The notes beneath the pieces are model-generated. The model made no database searches and was not told where the DNA came from. It worked only from the letters and a program-made list of their open reading frames with translations. From contig UBWZ01000005.1 in the NCBI GenBank assembly GCA_900469345.1, positions 29,037-93,036 of the forward strand: a stretch of DNA of 64,000 nt, in the 5' to 3' direction. A program made the translations under genes and the position numbers. Below, one piece after another: positions 33,706 through 43,448 of this stretch. This DNA is from Hyphomicrobiales bacterium (GTDB lineage Bacteria; Pseudomonadota; Alphaproteobacteria; Rhizobiales; Rhizobiaceae). How positions within the stretch are numbered: position 1 is the stretch's first letter; each line of letters starts with the position of its first letter.

Positions 33706-34785
33706 ATGAAGATCACGATTATCGGCGCCGGTGCGATCGGCGGCTTGGCAGGCGCCTACATGACCAAGGCCGGACATGACGTCCTGCTCGTCGATCGCTG
33801 GAAAGAGCATGTCGACGCGCTGAACAGCAAGGGTCTCACGATCGACGGCGTTCGTGGCGAGATGAACGTCCGGGTCAAGGCGGCAACACCGGATCAGTTG
33901 ACCGGCGATCTCGGCGTTGTTCTCGTCGCCACCAAATCCCAGCACGCCGTCGATGCCGTGCGGCAGATCATTCCGCTGCTGACGCCCGAAAGTCTGGTCG
34001 TTTCCTATCAGAACGGCTTCAACGAGCCCGACCTCGTCAAGGTCCTAGACGACGCCGGACTGCCGGGCGAAAAGATCATCATGGGGTCGATCCCGAATTA
34101 CGGCGGGGCGCTGGTCGACCCTGGTTATATCGAGTTCGTCCATGAGGGCCCGATCCAGCTTGGCGAGATGGACGGGTCGATCAGCAAGCGCGTCAACGAC
34201 CTGGCCGAGGCCCTTTCGGCGCTCACCAATGTCCAGGTCAGCAGCAATATCTGGGGTCAGATCTGGGCCAAGGAAGTCTATTCCGCCCAGGTCGTGTTTT
34301 CTGCATTGGCCGACGCCCGTATCCATGAAACGCTGGGTGTCGAACGCTATGCCCGCATTTCCGGCGCGGTCGTGCGCGAGGCGCTGGAGATTGCCGAGGC
34401 GAACGGGATCACGGTCGAAGCCTTCGATTTCTTCGATCCGGCAAACTACAAACCGCAGACACCTGCCGACACGCGAAAGCTGCTCGACAACATCAACCAT
34501 GCAATCTGGCTTCTGAAAAAGGACCAGACCGGCAAGGCACATGATTTCAAGAAGAAGGGTTCGGGTATCTGGTGGGACATCGTCTACCGCAACCGTCCCT
34601 CGGAAGTGCGTTCCTCGAACGGCAAGCTGATCGCCTATGGCGCGAAGGTCGGTGCCGATACGCGGCTCAACGACAGGCTTTGCTCGATGATCTACGAGAT
34701 CGAGGAGGGCAAGCGGCAGCTCGGTTTTCACAATTTCGATGAGCTGGAAACCTACATCAACGACATCGGGAAGGCACTTCCATGA
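33706..34785 (+). CDS. PanE/ApbA-like ketopantoate reductase family protein
   Basis: 359 residues, longer than typical PanE (about 300). The N-terminal nucleotide-binding motif is MKITIIGAGAIGGLAGAYMT, followed by LVVSYQNGFNEPD. The C-terminal domain starts at IWAKEVYSAQVVFSALADA: the catalytic Lys of the family is kept, but the Asn that usually follows is Ser. This argues for an NADPH-dependent dehydrogenase of another hydroxy or opine-like acid, not pantoate synthesis. AAGGA precedes the ATG, and the stop overlaps the next gene by 4 bases. Confidence 0.82.
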   Translation: MKITIIGAGAIGGLAGAYMTKAGHDVLLVDRWKEHVDALNSKGLTIDGVRGEMNVRVKAATPDQLTGDLGVVLVATKSQHAVDAVRQIIPLLTPESLVVSYQNGFNEPDLVKVLDDAGLPGEKIIMGSIPNYGGALVDPGYIEFVHEGPIQLGEMDGSISKRVNDLAEALSALTNVQVSSNIWGQIWAKEVYSAQVVFSALADARIHETLGVERYARISGAVVREALEIAEANGITVEAFDFFDPANYKPQTPADTRKLLDNINHAIWLLKKDQTGKAHDFKKKGSGIWWDIVYRNRPSEVRSSNGKLIAYGAKVGADTRLNDRLCSMIYEIEEGKRQLGFHNFDELETYINDIGKALP

Positions 34786-35894
34786 GCGAGAAGAGACTGG
34801 GCGTCGGCCTGATTGGCGCACACACCTGGGCCGAGAAGGCGCATCTTCCGGGTTATGCTGCCCATGATCAGGTCGATCTCGTGGCCATCTGCGATATCGA
34901 CGAGAGCCGCGCCAGGGCGATGGCCGAGAAATTCGGTGCGCGCCGGATCTACACCGATCCGGACAAGATGATGGCGGATGCCGAAGTCGAGATGGTCGAT
35001 GTGTGCACGCCAACCCACACGCATCTGCCGCTCAGCCTCGCGGCAATCGAGGCCGGCCGGCATGTGCTTTCCGAAAAGCCGCTGCATACGCTTTCCGGAC
35101 CGGCGTTCGATGCCGCCGCCAGGGCGGATGCGAGGGGTGTCCGCACCAAGCTTGGCTTCACTTTCCGCTATTCTCCGGCCATTCGGCAGATCAAGGCCTG
35201 GATAGACGACGGAACACTCGGCGAGATCTACCATATCCACGGTTTCGAGCAGAATTCGCAGTGGCTCGACCCACAGGTGCCGCTCCGCCAGATCGCGCCG
35301 GGCATGCCGCGCGACAAGCTGATCCCATCATCCATCGTCGGCTATGGATCGCATCTGATCGATCTGATGCGCTGGCTCGGTGGTGAATTCGGCTCCGTCA
35401 CCTCGACAATGAAGAATTTTGTTCCCGCGCGCGTCGTCCGCGGTGAAGAGGGCCTGCAGAACATTCCGGTCGAGGACGGCACGGTCGCTCTGGTCGAATA
35501 TGCCAATGGCACCCAGGGCCTGTTGCAGACGAGCTATATTGCCGTCGGCAATTATCCGGGCGTCGAACTGCGGGTCTACGGGTCCAAGGGGGCGGCTGTT
35601 GCCCGGCTGATATCCGAGTTCGGCACTGCGGAGACGCTGAAATTCGCGACCGCCGACTCGGTCGAGTTCAAGGATGTGCCGATCACCGAAAAAGTTCTGC
35701 CGCCGGGAACCACGCTCGGCACGCCGTGGCCGGAACTCTATTATCGCAATCTCGTCCGCTTCTTCGTCGATGAAATCCTCGAAGATCGGCCGCAGGAATG
35801 TACCTTCTTCGACGGCGCCAAGAGCCAGGAGATCGTCGATGCGATCGTTACGGCGCATTTCGAGCGCCGCTGGGTGGATGTGGCGGGACGCTGA
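34782..35894 (+). CDS. Gfo/Idh/MocA family oxidoreductase
   Basis: 370 residues. The N-terminal NAD(P) fold begins GVGLIGAHTWAEKAHLPGY, with a slightly altered glycine motif (G-A-H-T-W-A). EKPLHT around residue 103 contains the family's EKP motif with the catalytic Lys. The C-terminal beta sheet domain starts at LGEIYHIHGFEQN. Members oxidise sugars, inositols or related alcohols. Linkage to peptide-type import points to an unusual substrate. ATGA overlap with the previous gene, two bases before the next. Confidence 0.85.
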   Translation: MSEKRLGVGLIGAHTWAEKAHLPGYAAHDQVDLVAICDIDESRARAMAEKFGARRIYTDPDKMMADAEVEMVDVCTPTHTHLPLSLAAIEAGRHVLSEKPLHTLSGPAFDAAARADARGVRTKLGFTFRYSPAIRQIKAWIDDGTLGEIYHIHGFEQNSQWLDPQVPLRQIAPGMPRDKLIPSSIVGYGSHLIDLMRWLGGEFGSVTSTMKNFVPARVVRGEEGLQNIPVEDGTVALVEYANGTQGLLQTSYIAVGNYPGVELRVYGSKGAAVARLISEFGTAETLKFATADSVEFKDVPITEKVLPPGTTLGTPWPELYYRNLVRFFVDEILEDRPQECTFFDGAKSQEIVDAIVTAHFERRWVDVAGR

Positions 35895-35896
35895 CG

Positions 35897-37519
35897 ATGA
35901 AGACTGCCTATGACCCGGCGCTGGTGGATCGCTTTCTTGCGCATTACTGGACCTATCATCCGGTCGACGCGACCTTCATGGGCAACCTCGACAACGATGC
36001 GCGGCTGCCGCCGGCAGCGGCCGGTGTGCTAGACGCTGAACGTGCGGCCATCACCGAGCTGCGCAGACAGCTCGAAGCAACCGAGGTGCCTGACGACCTC
36101 GGCCACCGGCTCGACCGCCGGTTGATGCTGAGCGAACTGCAGATCCAGGACACGGCGGCACGTCTGCGTCCGCGGTTCGACAACCCTGCCTGGTTCACCG
36201 GTGAGGCAGCATTCAGCATTATCGCATTGCTGTTGCCGCAGTCCGCGCCTGTCCGCCAACTGGCGCTTACCGACCGCATGACCGCCATCGGCACCTTTCT
36301 GGACGATGGCCTCCGGTATCTTGCCGGCAAACCGGCTCCCAAAAGCTGGGTGGCGCGCGCGGTTCGCGAGGCGCATGCCGTCTCACGTTTTCTGCGCGGC
36401 GATCTTCGGCTTCACGAAGAATTTTCGGACAGCTGGGTCATGCCGGCCGAACAGGCTGCTGCCGCCTTCGAACTCTTCGCAACAGGGCTTGCCGGGCTTG
36501 ACGACAAGGATCCGGCCTGCGGTGAAGCCTATCTGGCCGATGTGATGGCAACCGTGCACGGTCTCGACCTCACGCCAAGCGAGGCCGTCGCACGTGCCGA
36601 GCAAGCCTTCGACACGCTCGAAACGGAACTCGAACAGATGGCCGAGGCCATCGACCCTGCTCGAACATGGCAGGAGATCGTCGGCTCGCTGGCGTCGGTC
36701 CATCCCGATAGCGAGGATGCCGTCATCGACAGTTACCGCCATTGGGACCGAAGGGCCAAGACGGACGGCGCATCGCTGGTTTCGCCGGCGGAAGACTACG
36801 CGCTCGAGTACCGCTGGCTGTCACCGTGTTTCCGCACCGTCGCAAAGGATCTCTATTTCCTCTTCTATCGCTCGCCGCCGGGCCTCAACGCAAAATCCGG
36901 CAGCACATACTGGGTGACGCCACCTGGCGACGATCTGGCCGCATTCCTCGGCGCCAACTCGACGGCGATGGTCAAGTCCATCCATTCGGTGCATCATGGC
37001 AGCATCGGCCATCACACCCAGAATATGCGGGCCCGCAACGCGGCGTCGCGGCTGGCCCGGATCGCCGGCACGGATTGTGCGCTCGGTCTTGCCTTTCTCG
37101 GCTCGGGAACGCTGATCGAGGGATGGGCCTGTTATGTCGAAGACCTCCTGATGGAGGTGCCCGGGTTTTACACGCCCGAGGAAATGTTGCTGCTGAAACA
37201 GTTTGAGCGACGCAATGCGGCAAGCGTTCTGGTCGACATCAAGCTGCATATCGGGGCGTGGACGATGGAAGAGGCGATCGCCTTCTACCGCGACAAGGCC
37301 GGTTTTGCGCCGGCCCGGGTCGAAGGCGAGGTGGTGCGCAATTCGATGCTTCCGGGATCGCGGCTGATGTACTGGCTCGGCGTCGAAGGCATCAAGACAT
37401 TGCGAAGGCGCTGGAAAGGCGACACGCTCAGCTTCCACGATACGCTTCTCAGTTTCGGTCACATGCCTCTTGCGTGGATCGGCGAAGAGATGCAACGAGC
37501 GGGGCAACTCAACGCATGA
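35897..37519 (+). CDS. DUF885 family protein with altered metal motif
   Basis: 540 residues from ATG 35897, two bases after the previous stop. Mainly helical, matching the DUF885 layout and length. Where family members have HExxPGHH, this one has VHHGSIGHHTQ (HHxxxGHH), so the catalytic Glu is replaced by His. The later EGWACYVEDLL block with its conserved Glu is intact. It may still bind zinc but with altered or lost peptidase activity, for instance as an amidohydrolase-like enzyme. The pair with the shorter DUF885-like gene at 32509 is noteworthy. No signal peptide. Confidence 0.8.
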   Translation: MKTAYDPALVDRFLAHYWTYHPVDATFMGNLDNDARLPPAAAGVLDAERAAITELRRQLEATEVPDDLGHRLDRRLMLSELQIQDTAARLRPRFDNPAWFTGEAAFSIIALLLPQSAPVRQLALTDRMTAIGTFLDDGLRYLAGKPAPKSWVARAVREAHAVSRFLRGDLRLHEEFSDSWVMPAEQAAAAFELFATGLAGLDDKDPACGEAYLADVMATVHGLDLTPSEAVARAEQAFDTLETELEQMAEAIDPARTWQEIVGSLASVHPDSEDAVIDSYRHWDRRAKTDGASLVSPAEDYALEYRWLSPCFRTVAKDLYFLFYRSPPGLNAKSGSTYWVTPPGDDLAAFLGANSTAMVKSIHSVHHGSIGHHTQNMRARNAASRLARIAGTDCALGLAFLGSGTLIEGWACYVEDLLMEVPGFYTPEEMLLLKQFERRNAASVLVDIKLHIGAWTMEEAIAFYRDKAGFAPARVEGEVVRNSMLPGSRLMYWLGVEGIKTLRRRWKGDTLSFHDTLLSFGHMPLAWIGEEMQRAGQLNA

Positions 37520-38532
37520 CAGATCAACCACTGCTTCAAATCCGCGATCTCGTCACCGAATTCCGAACGGAAAGCGGCACGGTGCGGGCACTGAAGGGTG
37601 TCGATCTGACAGTGGAATCGGGCCAGACGGTGGCTCTCGTGGGCGAGAGCGGCTCTGGCAAATCGGTCACCAGTCTCTCCGTCATGCGCCTCATTCCGGC
37701 GGCATCGGGCTCGATCACCGCTGGCCAGATCCTGTTCCGGGGCCGGGTCGGCACGGTGACAGATCTCGCGAGACAGCCCGAACGCGCCATGCGCGATATC
37801 CGCGGCAACGAGATCTCGATGATCTTCCAGGAGCCGATGACGAGCCTCAACCCAACCCTGAAGGTCGGGGTGCAGATTGCAGAAGCGGCATGGCTGCATC
37901 AGGGTTTGACCGGAAGTGCCGCCCGCAAACGGGCGGAAGAGATGCTGGCACTGGTCGAGATCCCCGATGCCAAACGAAGGGCAGAGGCTTATCCGCACGA
38001 GCTTTCCGGCGGAATGCGCCAGCGTGTGATGATCGCCATGGCGCTGGTCTGTCGCCCTTCCTTGCTGATCGCCGACGAGCCGACGACTGCGCTCGACGTG
38101 ACCGTGCAGCTGCAGATCCTCGACCTGATCCGCCGTCTCCAGCGCGAAATCGGCATGGGTGTGCTGTTCATCACCCATAATCTGGGCGTCGTCGCCGAGC
38201 TCGCCGACCGGGTGGCCGTCATGTACAGTGGCCGTATCGTCGAGACGGCCACGACGGACGATCTGTTCGACCGGCCGAGCCACCCTTACACACGTGGCCT
38301 GCTCGCCAGCATGCCCGTTATCGACCACGCAGCGCGAAAGCGCGGCGAGATCGCCCGCCTCAACGAAATTCCCGGAAGCGTGCCGGACCCGTCAAATCCA
38401 CCGGTCGGCTGCGACTTCAACCCGCGCTGCTCGTGGATGGTGGACGAGTGCCGCAGAGCGGTGCCACCGCTTTTTGATGTCAGGGGGGATCACCTGTCCC
38501 GTTGTCTGCGCTGGAGCGAACTGAATGTCTGA
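37516..38532 (+). CDS. Oligopeptide ABC importer ATPase, DppD type
   Basis: 338 residues, start ATG 37516 overlapping the previous stop. Walker A GESGSGKS, signature [15 protein letters not shown], Walker [13 protein letters not shown], and the C-terminal oligopeptide/dipeptide extension with [17 protein letters not shown], whose Cys residues bind an iron-sulphur cluster in some members. Partner of the ATPase that follows with an 8-base overlap. Confidence 0.93.
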   Translation: MTDQPLLQIRDLVTEFRTESGTVRALKGVDLTVESGQTVALVGESGSGKSVTSLSVMRLIPAASGSITAGQILFRGRVGTVTDLARQPERAMRDIRGNEISMIFQEPMTSLNPTLKVGVQIAEAAWLHQGLTGSAARKRAEEMLALVEIPDAKRRAEAYPHELSGGMRQRVMIAMALVCRPSLLIADEPTTALDVTVQLQILDLIRRLQREIGMGVLFITHNLGVVAELADRVAVMYSGRIVETATTDDLFDRPSHPYTRGLLASMPVIDHAARKRGEIARLNEIPGSVPDPSNPPVGCDFNPRCSWMVDECRRAVPPLFDVRGDHLSRCLRWSELNV

Positions 38533-39508
38533 GGCTCTGCTGCAGGTCCGCGATCTCAAGGTGCATTTCGCCAATGGCAGGACGACGTTCAGTCCCGGCA
38601 GACCCGTCAAGGCGGTCGATGGCGTGTCCTTCGATATCGATGCCGGAGAAGTCGTCGGCCTGGTGGGGGAGTCCGGCTCGGGCAAGTCGACACTCGGGCG
38701 CTCCATCTTGCGCCTCATCGAGCCGACGGCTGGATCCGTCCGCTTCGCCGGAGAGGAACTGCTCGGACTTTCTGCCGCAAGGCTGAAGGATATGCGCAGC
38801 AAGATGCAGATCATCTTCCAGGATCCCTATGCCAGCCTCAATCCGCGCATGAGCGTTGGCCAGATCATCGGCGAGGCTCTCTATCTGCATGGCATCGGCA
38901 CGCGCAGCGACCGCGACGAAAGGGTGGGCGACCTGCTGGAAAAGGTGAGGCTGCCACGCTCGGCTGCGGGTCGATTTCCGCATGAGTTTTCCGGCGGGCA
39001 AAGGCAGCGTATCGGCATTGCCCGCGCGCTGGCCGTCAACCCGCGCTTCATCGTTGCCGATGAGCCTGTCTCGGCGCTCGACGTCTCGATCCAGGCACAG
39101 ATCATCAACCTGCTGCAGGATCTGCGACAGGAACTCGGCCTTTCTATCCTCTTCATCGGCCATGACCTTTCGGTGATCGAGTTCCTCTGCGACAGAGTCA
39201 TCGTTCTCTATCTCGGCCATGTGATGGAGGTCGCCAAGGCGGGCGATCTCTACAGCAATCCTCGCCACCCCTATACGCGGGCGCTGCTCGATGCGGCGCC
39301 TGTTGCCGATCCGCGCAAACGCCGCAACCGCATCACGCTGAAGGGCGACCTGCCGAGCCCGATCAATCCGCCGTCGGGCTGCGTCTTCCGAACGCGATGT
39401 CCCTTCGCCATTGCCCAGTGCGCGACCGATGTGCCGCAACTCGACATGGTCGGCACCCAGCATGCGGTCGCGTGCCTCCGCGCAGACGAACTCAATCTGA
39501 GCGAATAG
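38525..39508 (+). CDS. Oligopeptide ABC importer ATPase, DppF type
   Basis: 327 residues. Walker [10 protein letters not shown], signature FSGGQRQRIGIARAL, Walker B FIVADEPVSALD, and C-terminal SGCVFRTRCPFAIAQC. With DppD it forms the ATPase heterodimer of a binding-protein-dependent importer. It ends the tightly packed part of the operon. Confidence 0.93.
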   Translation: MSEALLQVRDLKVHFANGRTTFSPGRPVKAVDGVSFDIDAGEVVGLVGESGSGKSTLGRSILRLIEPTAGSVRFAGEELLGLSAARLKDMRSKMQIIFQDPYASLNPRMSVGQIIGEALYLHGIGTRSDRDERVGDLLEKVRLPRSAAGRFPHEFSGGQRQRIGIARALAVNPRFIVADEPVSALDVSIQAQIINLLQDLRQELGLSILFIGHDLSVIEFLCDRVIVLYLGHVMEVAKAGDLYSNPRHPYTRALLDAAPVADPRKRRNRITLKGDLPSPINPPSGCVFRTRCPFAIAQCATDVPQLDMVGTQHAVACLRADELNLSE

Positions 39509-39907
39509 ATGAGCGGGATCAAAGCACGCGTCAAACCTAGCCTATTGAGTGAAATGGTCTCTGAAAATGCTTACAAAACCAGCATCCTGAACAGTCTTTG
39601 CGCATTTCTCCAATCAGATCGACGCATGAGTTTATCGGCATGCAAAACAGATATTTTCGGGCATTGCCTGTCGACAGACCAGCACGGCATGGTGATCGCA
39701 TCAAACGGGTTATGACCGCCGTCGGCCGAACAAAACGGGCAAGAGCGGACAATCGCTGAAGAGCACGGACAAGCGGGCTCGGATCCGACCATATGGGAGA
39801 CATACCGTATCTCGACGACACGTCGCCTGGATACCAAGCCGGAAAAACCGGCACGCAGTGCAAAGTCTATTTCAAAACTCAACGCCATAAGTTGAAGGGG
39901 AACCACA
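39509..39907. other. Intergenic region before the binding-protein gene
   Basis: About 400 bases with lower GC than its surroundings and no credible gene. A small stem, GCCGG-AAAAA-CCGGC, is at 39838-39852. The gap suggests the binding protein has its own promoter, giving it the higher expression usual for such proteins. No specific promoter could be assigned. Confidence 0.5.
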
Positions 39908-41512
39908 ATGAAACTGACACGCCGTGCAACGCTTCAAACCCTTATCGCCGGTTCAGCCGCCTTTGCCACGATGCGGGGCGTTCCAGCCTTTGCACAGCAA
40001 AAGGGCGGCACGCTCCGGGTCGGTCTCACCTACGAGATCGACACGATGAACGTCTATTCGACCGGTTTTCTCGGTGACGCCCAGGCGGCTGTCGTCGAGG
40101 GCCTGCTGGCACCGGACCAGCACGCAAAATACGTTCCCGTGCTTGCAACCGAGGTCCCGACGATCGAAAACGGCGGCATCGTCGTTGCCGCCGACGGCAA
40201 GACGATGAAGATCACCTACAAACTTCGCCCGGGCGTCAAATGGCACGACGGCAAGCCCTTCACCTCCGCCGACGTCAAGTACACGTGGGAGGCCATCAAG
40301 GATCCGAAGTTCGTAGCCGAATCCAAGGACGGCTCGAAGCAGGTGGAGAGCATTGAAACGCCCGACGACCTGACCGTCATCGTCAACTACAATACCATTT
40401 TGCCAACCTTCGCCTCGACGCTCTTCACCTTCGGCATATTCCCGAAGCATCTGCTGGAGGGCACCGACCTCAACACGTCGAGCTACAACGAGACGCCGGT
40501 CGGCACCGGGCCGTTCAAGGTCAAGGAATTCCAGCGCGGACAATATGTCGTCACCGAGCGTTTCGACGGCTACTGGCGCAAGGCTGAAAACGGCGAGAAA
40601 CTCCCCTATCTCGACCAGATCATCTTCAAGATGATCCCGGATACAAATACGCTGATCACCCAGTTGAAGTCTCACGAGATCGACCTCGTGGTGCAGACGC
40701 CTTACAACCAGTCAAAGCAGATCGAGCAGATTTCGGGCATCGAGCTGGTCAAGGGACCGTTGCTTTCGTGGCAGCATCTGGACTTCAACTTCAAGCGTCC
40801 ATCGCTCGCCGATATCGCCGTGCGCAAGGCGATCGCGCACGCCATCGACCGTTCGGTGCTGATCAAGGTTCAGGGCGGATTTCCGCAGGCGATCAAATCG
40901 CCCGTGGTGCCGGTTTTTGACTTCTTTGACCCTGGCACGCCGGACTACGCCTATGATGTCGCCATGGCCAAGAAGATGCTCGACGACGCCGGCTATGTCG
41001 TCGGCTCCGGCGGTGTTCGCGCCAAAGGTGGCGAGCGTCTCTCCTATTCCTTCCTGATCCAGGCCGGCCGCGCTGACGACGAGCTGGCGCAGCAGGTCAT
41101 CATCGCCCAGCTGAAGGCGATCGGCATCGAGGCTACTGCGGACAACAAGACGGGCGTCGCCTACCGCGAAGCGCGCTACAAAGGTGGCTACGACTTGATC
41201 TATGGCCGCTGGATTACCTCTGCTGACCCGGTCTACTCGGTGTTCTGGGGTACGGGCGGCGCCAATAACGGCCAGTCCTATTCCAATCCGAAGCTCGACG
41301 AGGCGTTCAAGGCATTCGAGGCGACGCTCGATCCGGCAGCCCGCAAATCAGCGGCCACCGAGTTCCAGAAGATCCTCGCCGAAGACGTTCCGACGATCTC
41401 CCTGACCACCAATGTCGCCCTGATCGCCAAGACCGCCAAGCTCAAGAACTTCGTGCCCAACCCCACGAACATGACCAACTTCGTCAATACCGCCGCGTGG
41501 TACATGGCATAA
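39908..41512 (+). CDS. Oligopeptide-type ABC importer substrate-binding protein
   Basis: 534 residues of SBP family 5 (DppA/OppA type). The N-terminus has a twin-arginine-like signal (MKLTRRATLQTL) with cleavage near A-F-A-Q. The mature protein has the family pattern, including LRPGVKWHDGKPFTSADVKY and YNETPVGTGPFKVKEF, then VRKAIAHAIDRSVL. Export by Tat instead of Sec is unusual for the family but common in rhizobia. Ligand not predictable. Confidence 0.92.
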   Translation: MKLTRRATLQTLIAGSAAFATMRGVPAFAQQKGGTLRVGLTYEIDTMNVYSTGFLGDAQAAVVEGLLAPDQHAKYVPVLATEVPTIENGGIVVAADGKTMKITYKLRPGVKWHDGKPFTSADVKYTWEAIKDPKFVAESKDGSKQVESIETPDDLTVIVNYNTILPTFASTLFTFGIFPKHLLEGTDLNTSSYNETPVGTGPFKVKEFQRGQYVVTERFDGYWRKAENGEKLPYLDQIIFKMIPDTNTLITQLKSHEIDLVVQTPYNQSKQIEQISGIELVKGPLLSWQHLDFNFKRPSLADIAVRKAIAHAIDRSVLIKVQGGFPQAIKSPVVPVFDFFDPGTPDYAYDVAMAKKMLDDAGYVVGSGGVRAKGGERLSYSFLIQAGRADDELAQQVIIAQLKAIGIEATADNKTGVAYREARYKGGYDLIYGRWITSADPVYSVFWGTGGANNGQSYSNPKLDEAFKAFEATLDPAARKSAATEFQKILAEDVPTISLTTNVALIAKTAKLKNFVPNPTNMTNFVNTAAWYMA

Positions 41513-41583
41513 CAGGAAGCGCTGACGGCAATTCCCGAGCAGACAGGCTTGGGGATTGTCGTTCTCCACCCAAGGCAGGCGAC

Positions 41584-42537
41584 ATGACCTTCGCGTATGT
41601 TTTCAGACGGCTCCTGGGCACTCTTCCGCTGCTGCTTGGAATTTCGCTCATTCTGTTTGCGATCGTGCATTTTGCACCGGGCGGGCCGCTCGATGTCTAT
41701 GCCGACAATCCATCCGTGAGCAAGGAGGCGCTGGAACAGATCGCCAAAGCCTATGGCCTCGACCAGCCTGCCTATATTCAGTATTTCCTCTGGCTGAAGG
41801 CGGTCATCGTCGGCAACTGGGGCTATTCGATCCGCACCGGCCGCCCCGTCCTTACCGAAATCATGCTCAGGCTGCGCCCGACGTTCGAGCTCGGCGGTCT
41901 GGCGCTGCTGTTTTCGCTCGTCGTCGCCATCCCGCTCGGCATCCTCAGCGCAACCCGGCGCGGCAGCAAACTCGATGGCGCCCTCACACTTGCCTCGTTC
42001 GCGGGAATATCGACGCCGGTTTTCTGGCTGGCGCTGCTGCTGCAGCTTCTCTTTTCCGTCCAGCTGGGCTGGTTGCCCTCGGCGGGCTACCAGTCGATCG
42101 GCGACGGCTCCTTCGTCGACAGGCTCGCCCATATCGTCATGCCCGCTGCCGTCCTGTCGCTGGCGACGATTGCCAGCTGGAGCCGCTTCATCCGTTCGGG
42201 AATGGCCGACGTTCTCAACCAGGACTACATCCGCACGGCCTATGCAAAGGGCCATGGCCTGCTCGGCGTCATCCTGCGCCATGCGCTGCGCAACGCGATG
42301 ATCCCGGCGATCACCGTGATCGCGGTCGACTTCGGGACGGTCATATCGGGCGCCGTCATCACCGAAACGGTCTTTGCCTGGCCGGGCATCGGCCGCCTGT
42401 TCATGGAAAGCATGGATGGCCGAGACTATCCAATGCTGATGGGCCTGATGATGATGGGGTCCGTCGGCATTATTGCGGCCAATCTTGTGGCAGATCTCGC
42501 TTACGCCGCGCTCGACCCGAGGATCCGATATGGCTGA
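41584..42537 (+). CDS. ABC importer permease, DppB type
   Basis: 317 residues from ATG 41584. N-terminal helix RRLLGTLPLLLGISLILFAI, the periplasmic domain typical of DppB with YGLDQPAYIQYFLW, then five helices and the EAA loop (RTAYAKGHGLLGVILRHALRN), which contacts the ATPases. Overlaps the next gene by 8 bases. Confidence 0.92.
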   Translation: MTFAYVFRRLLGTLPLLLGISLILFAIVHFAPGGPLDVYADNPSVSKEALEQIAKAYGLDQPAYIQYFLWLKAVIVGNWGYSIRTGRPVLTEIMLRLRPTFELGGLALLFSLVVAIPLGILSATRRGSKLDGALTLASFAGISTPVFWLALLLQLLFSVQLGWLPSAGYQSIGDGSFVDRLAHIVMPAAVLSLATIASWSRFIRSGMADVLNQDYIRTAYAKGHGLLGVILRHALRNAMIPAITVIAVDFGTVISGAVITETVFAWPGIGRLFMESMDGRDYPMLMGLMMMGSVGIIAANLVADLAYAALDPRIRYG

Positions 42538-43411
42538 ACTTTCTCTCGGCGCGATGGCCGCCAGGCCGCAGCAAAGCTACGGCCGGCGGGCGGTGAAGCG
42601 CTTCTTCAAGCGCAAGCTTGCCGTGACCGGCTTCATCCTGCTGGTGCTGATGGCGCTGATCGTCATTTTCGGGCCGATGCTGTCGCCCTACGCCTATGAC
42701 GATCAGGACTTCAACGTCATTGGATCGCCAACCCCGATGTCGCCAGAACACTGGCTGGGATCGGACGAACTTGGCCGGGACGCGCTGACGCGCCTCATCT
42801 ATGGCGGCCGGATCTCGCTTTGCGTCGGGCTTGCCGGCGCCGTGCTCGCCACCATCGTCGGTGTCCTCGTCGGCGCGGTTTCGGGCTTCTATCGCGGCTG
42901 GACGGACGCGATCCTGATGCGCCTGACCGACGTCATGATGTCGATCCCCACCCTGCCGATGATCCTGCTGCTGTCCGGCCTTTTCCGGCCGGGCCCGGTC
43001 GTTCTCGTCGCGATCGTCGGCGCGCTGATCTGGATGGGGACCGCACGTCTGGTGCGCAGCCAGTTCCTGGTGTTGCGCGAACGCGAGTTCGTCGAGGCGG
43101 CACGCGCGCTTGGCGCGGGCAGCCTGCGGCTGATGTTCCGGCACATCCTGCCCAATGCCATCGGCCCGATCACCGTTGCGGCAACGCTTGCCGTCGGCAG
43201 TGCCATCATGCTGGAGTCGGCACTTTCCTTCCTCGGCTTCGGCATCCAGCCGCCGGTGCCGACCTGGGGCAACCTTCTCAACAGCGCCAGTTCCTGGCTG
43301 AGCACCGCGCCCTGGCTCGCCATCCCGCCGGGTCTCTGCATCCTCGTCACCGTGCTTGCCGTGAACTTCGTCGGCGACGGGCTGCGCGATGCGATGGAAC
43401 CCAAAGAGTGA
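42530..43411 (+). CDS. ABC importer permease, DppC type
   Basis: 293 residues from ATG 42530. N-terminal OppC/DppC extension with the helix LAVTGFILLVLMALIVIFG, then HWLGSDELGRDALTRLIYGG, five further helices and the EAA loop EAARALGAGSLRLMFRHILP. Completes the importer together with the genes at 37516-42537. Confidence 0.92.
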   Translation: MAELSLGAMAARPQQSYGRRAVKRFFKRKLAVTGFILLVLMALIVIFGPMLSPYAYDDQDFNVIGSPTPMSPEHWLGSDELGRDALTRLIYGGRISLCVGLAGAVLATIVGVLVGAVSGFYRGWTDAILMRLTDVMMSIPTLPMILLLSGLFRPGPVVLVAIVGALIWMGTARLVRSQFLVLREREFVEAARALGAGSLRLMFRHILPNAIGPITVAATLAVGSAIMLESALSFLGFGIQPPVPTWGNLLNSASSWLSTAPWLAIPPGLCILVTVLAVNFVGDGLRDAMEPKE

Positions 43412-43448
43412 CTTTCCACCCCGATACTTCCAGGACCATGTGCAAGGA

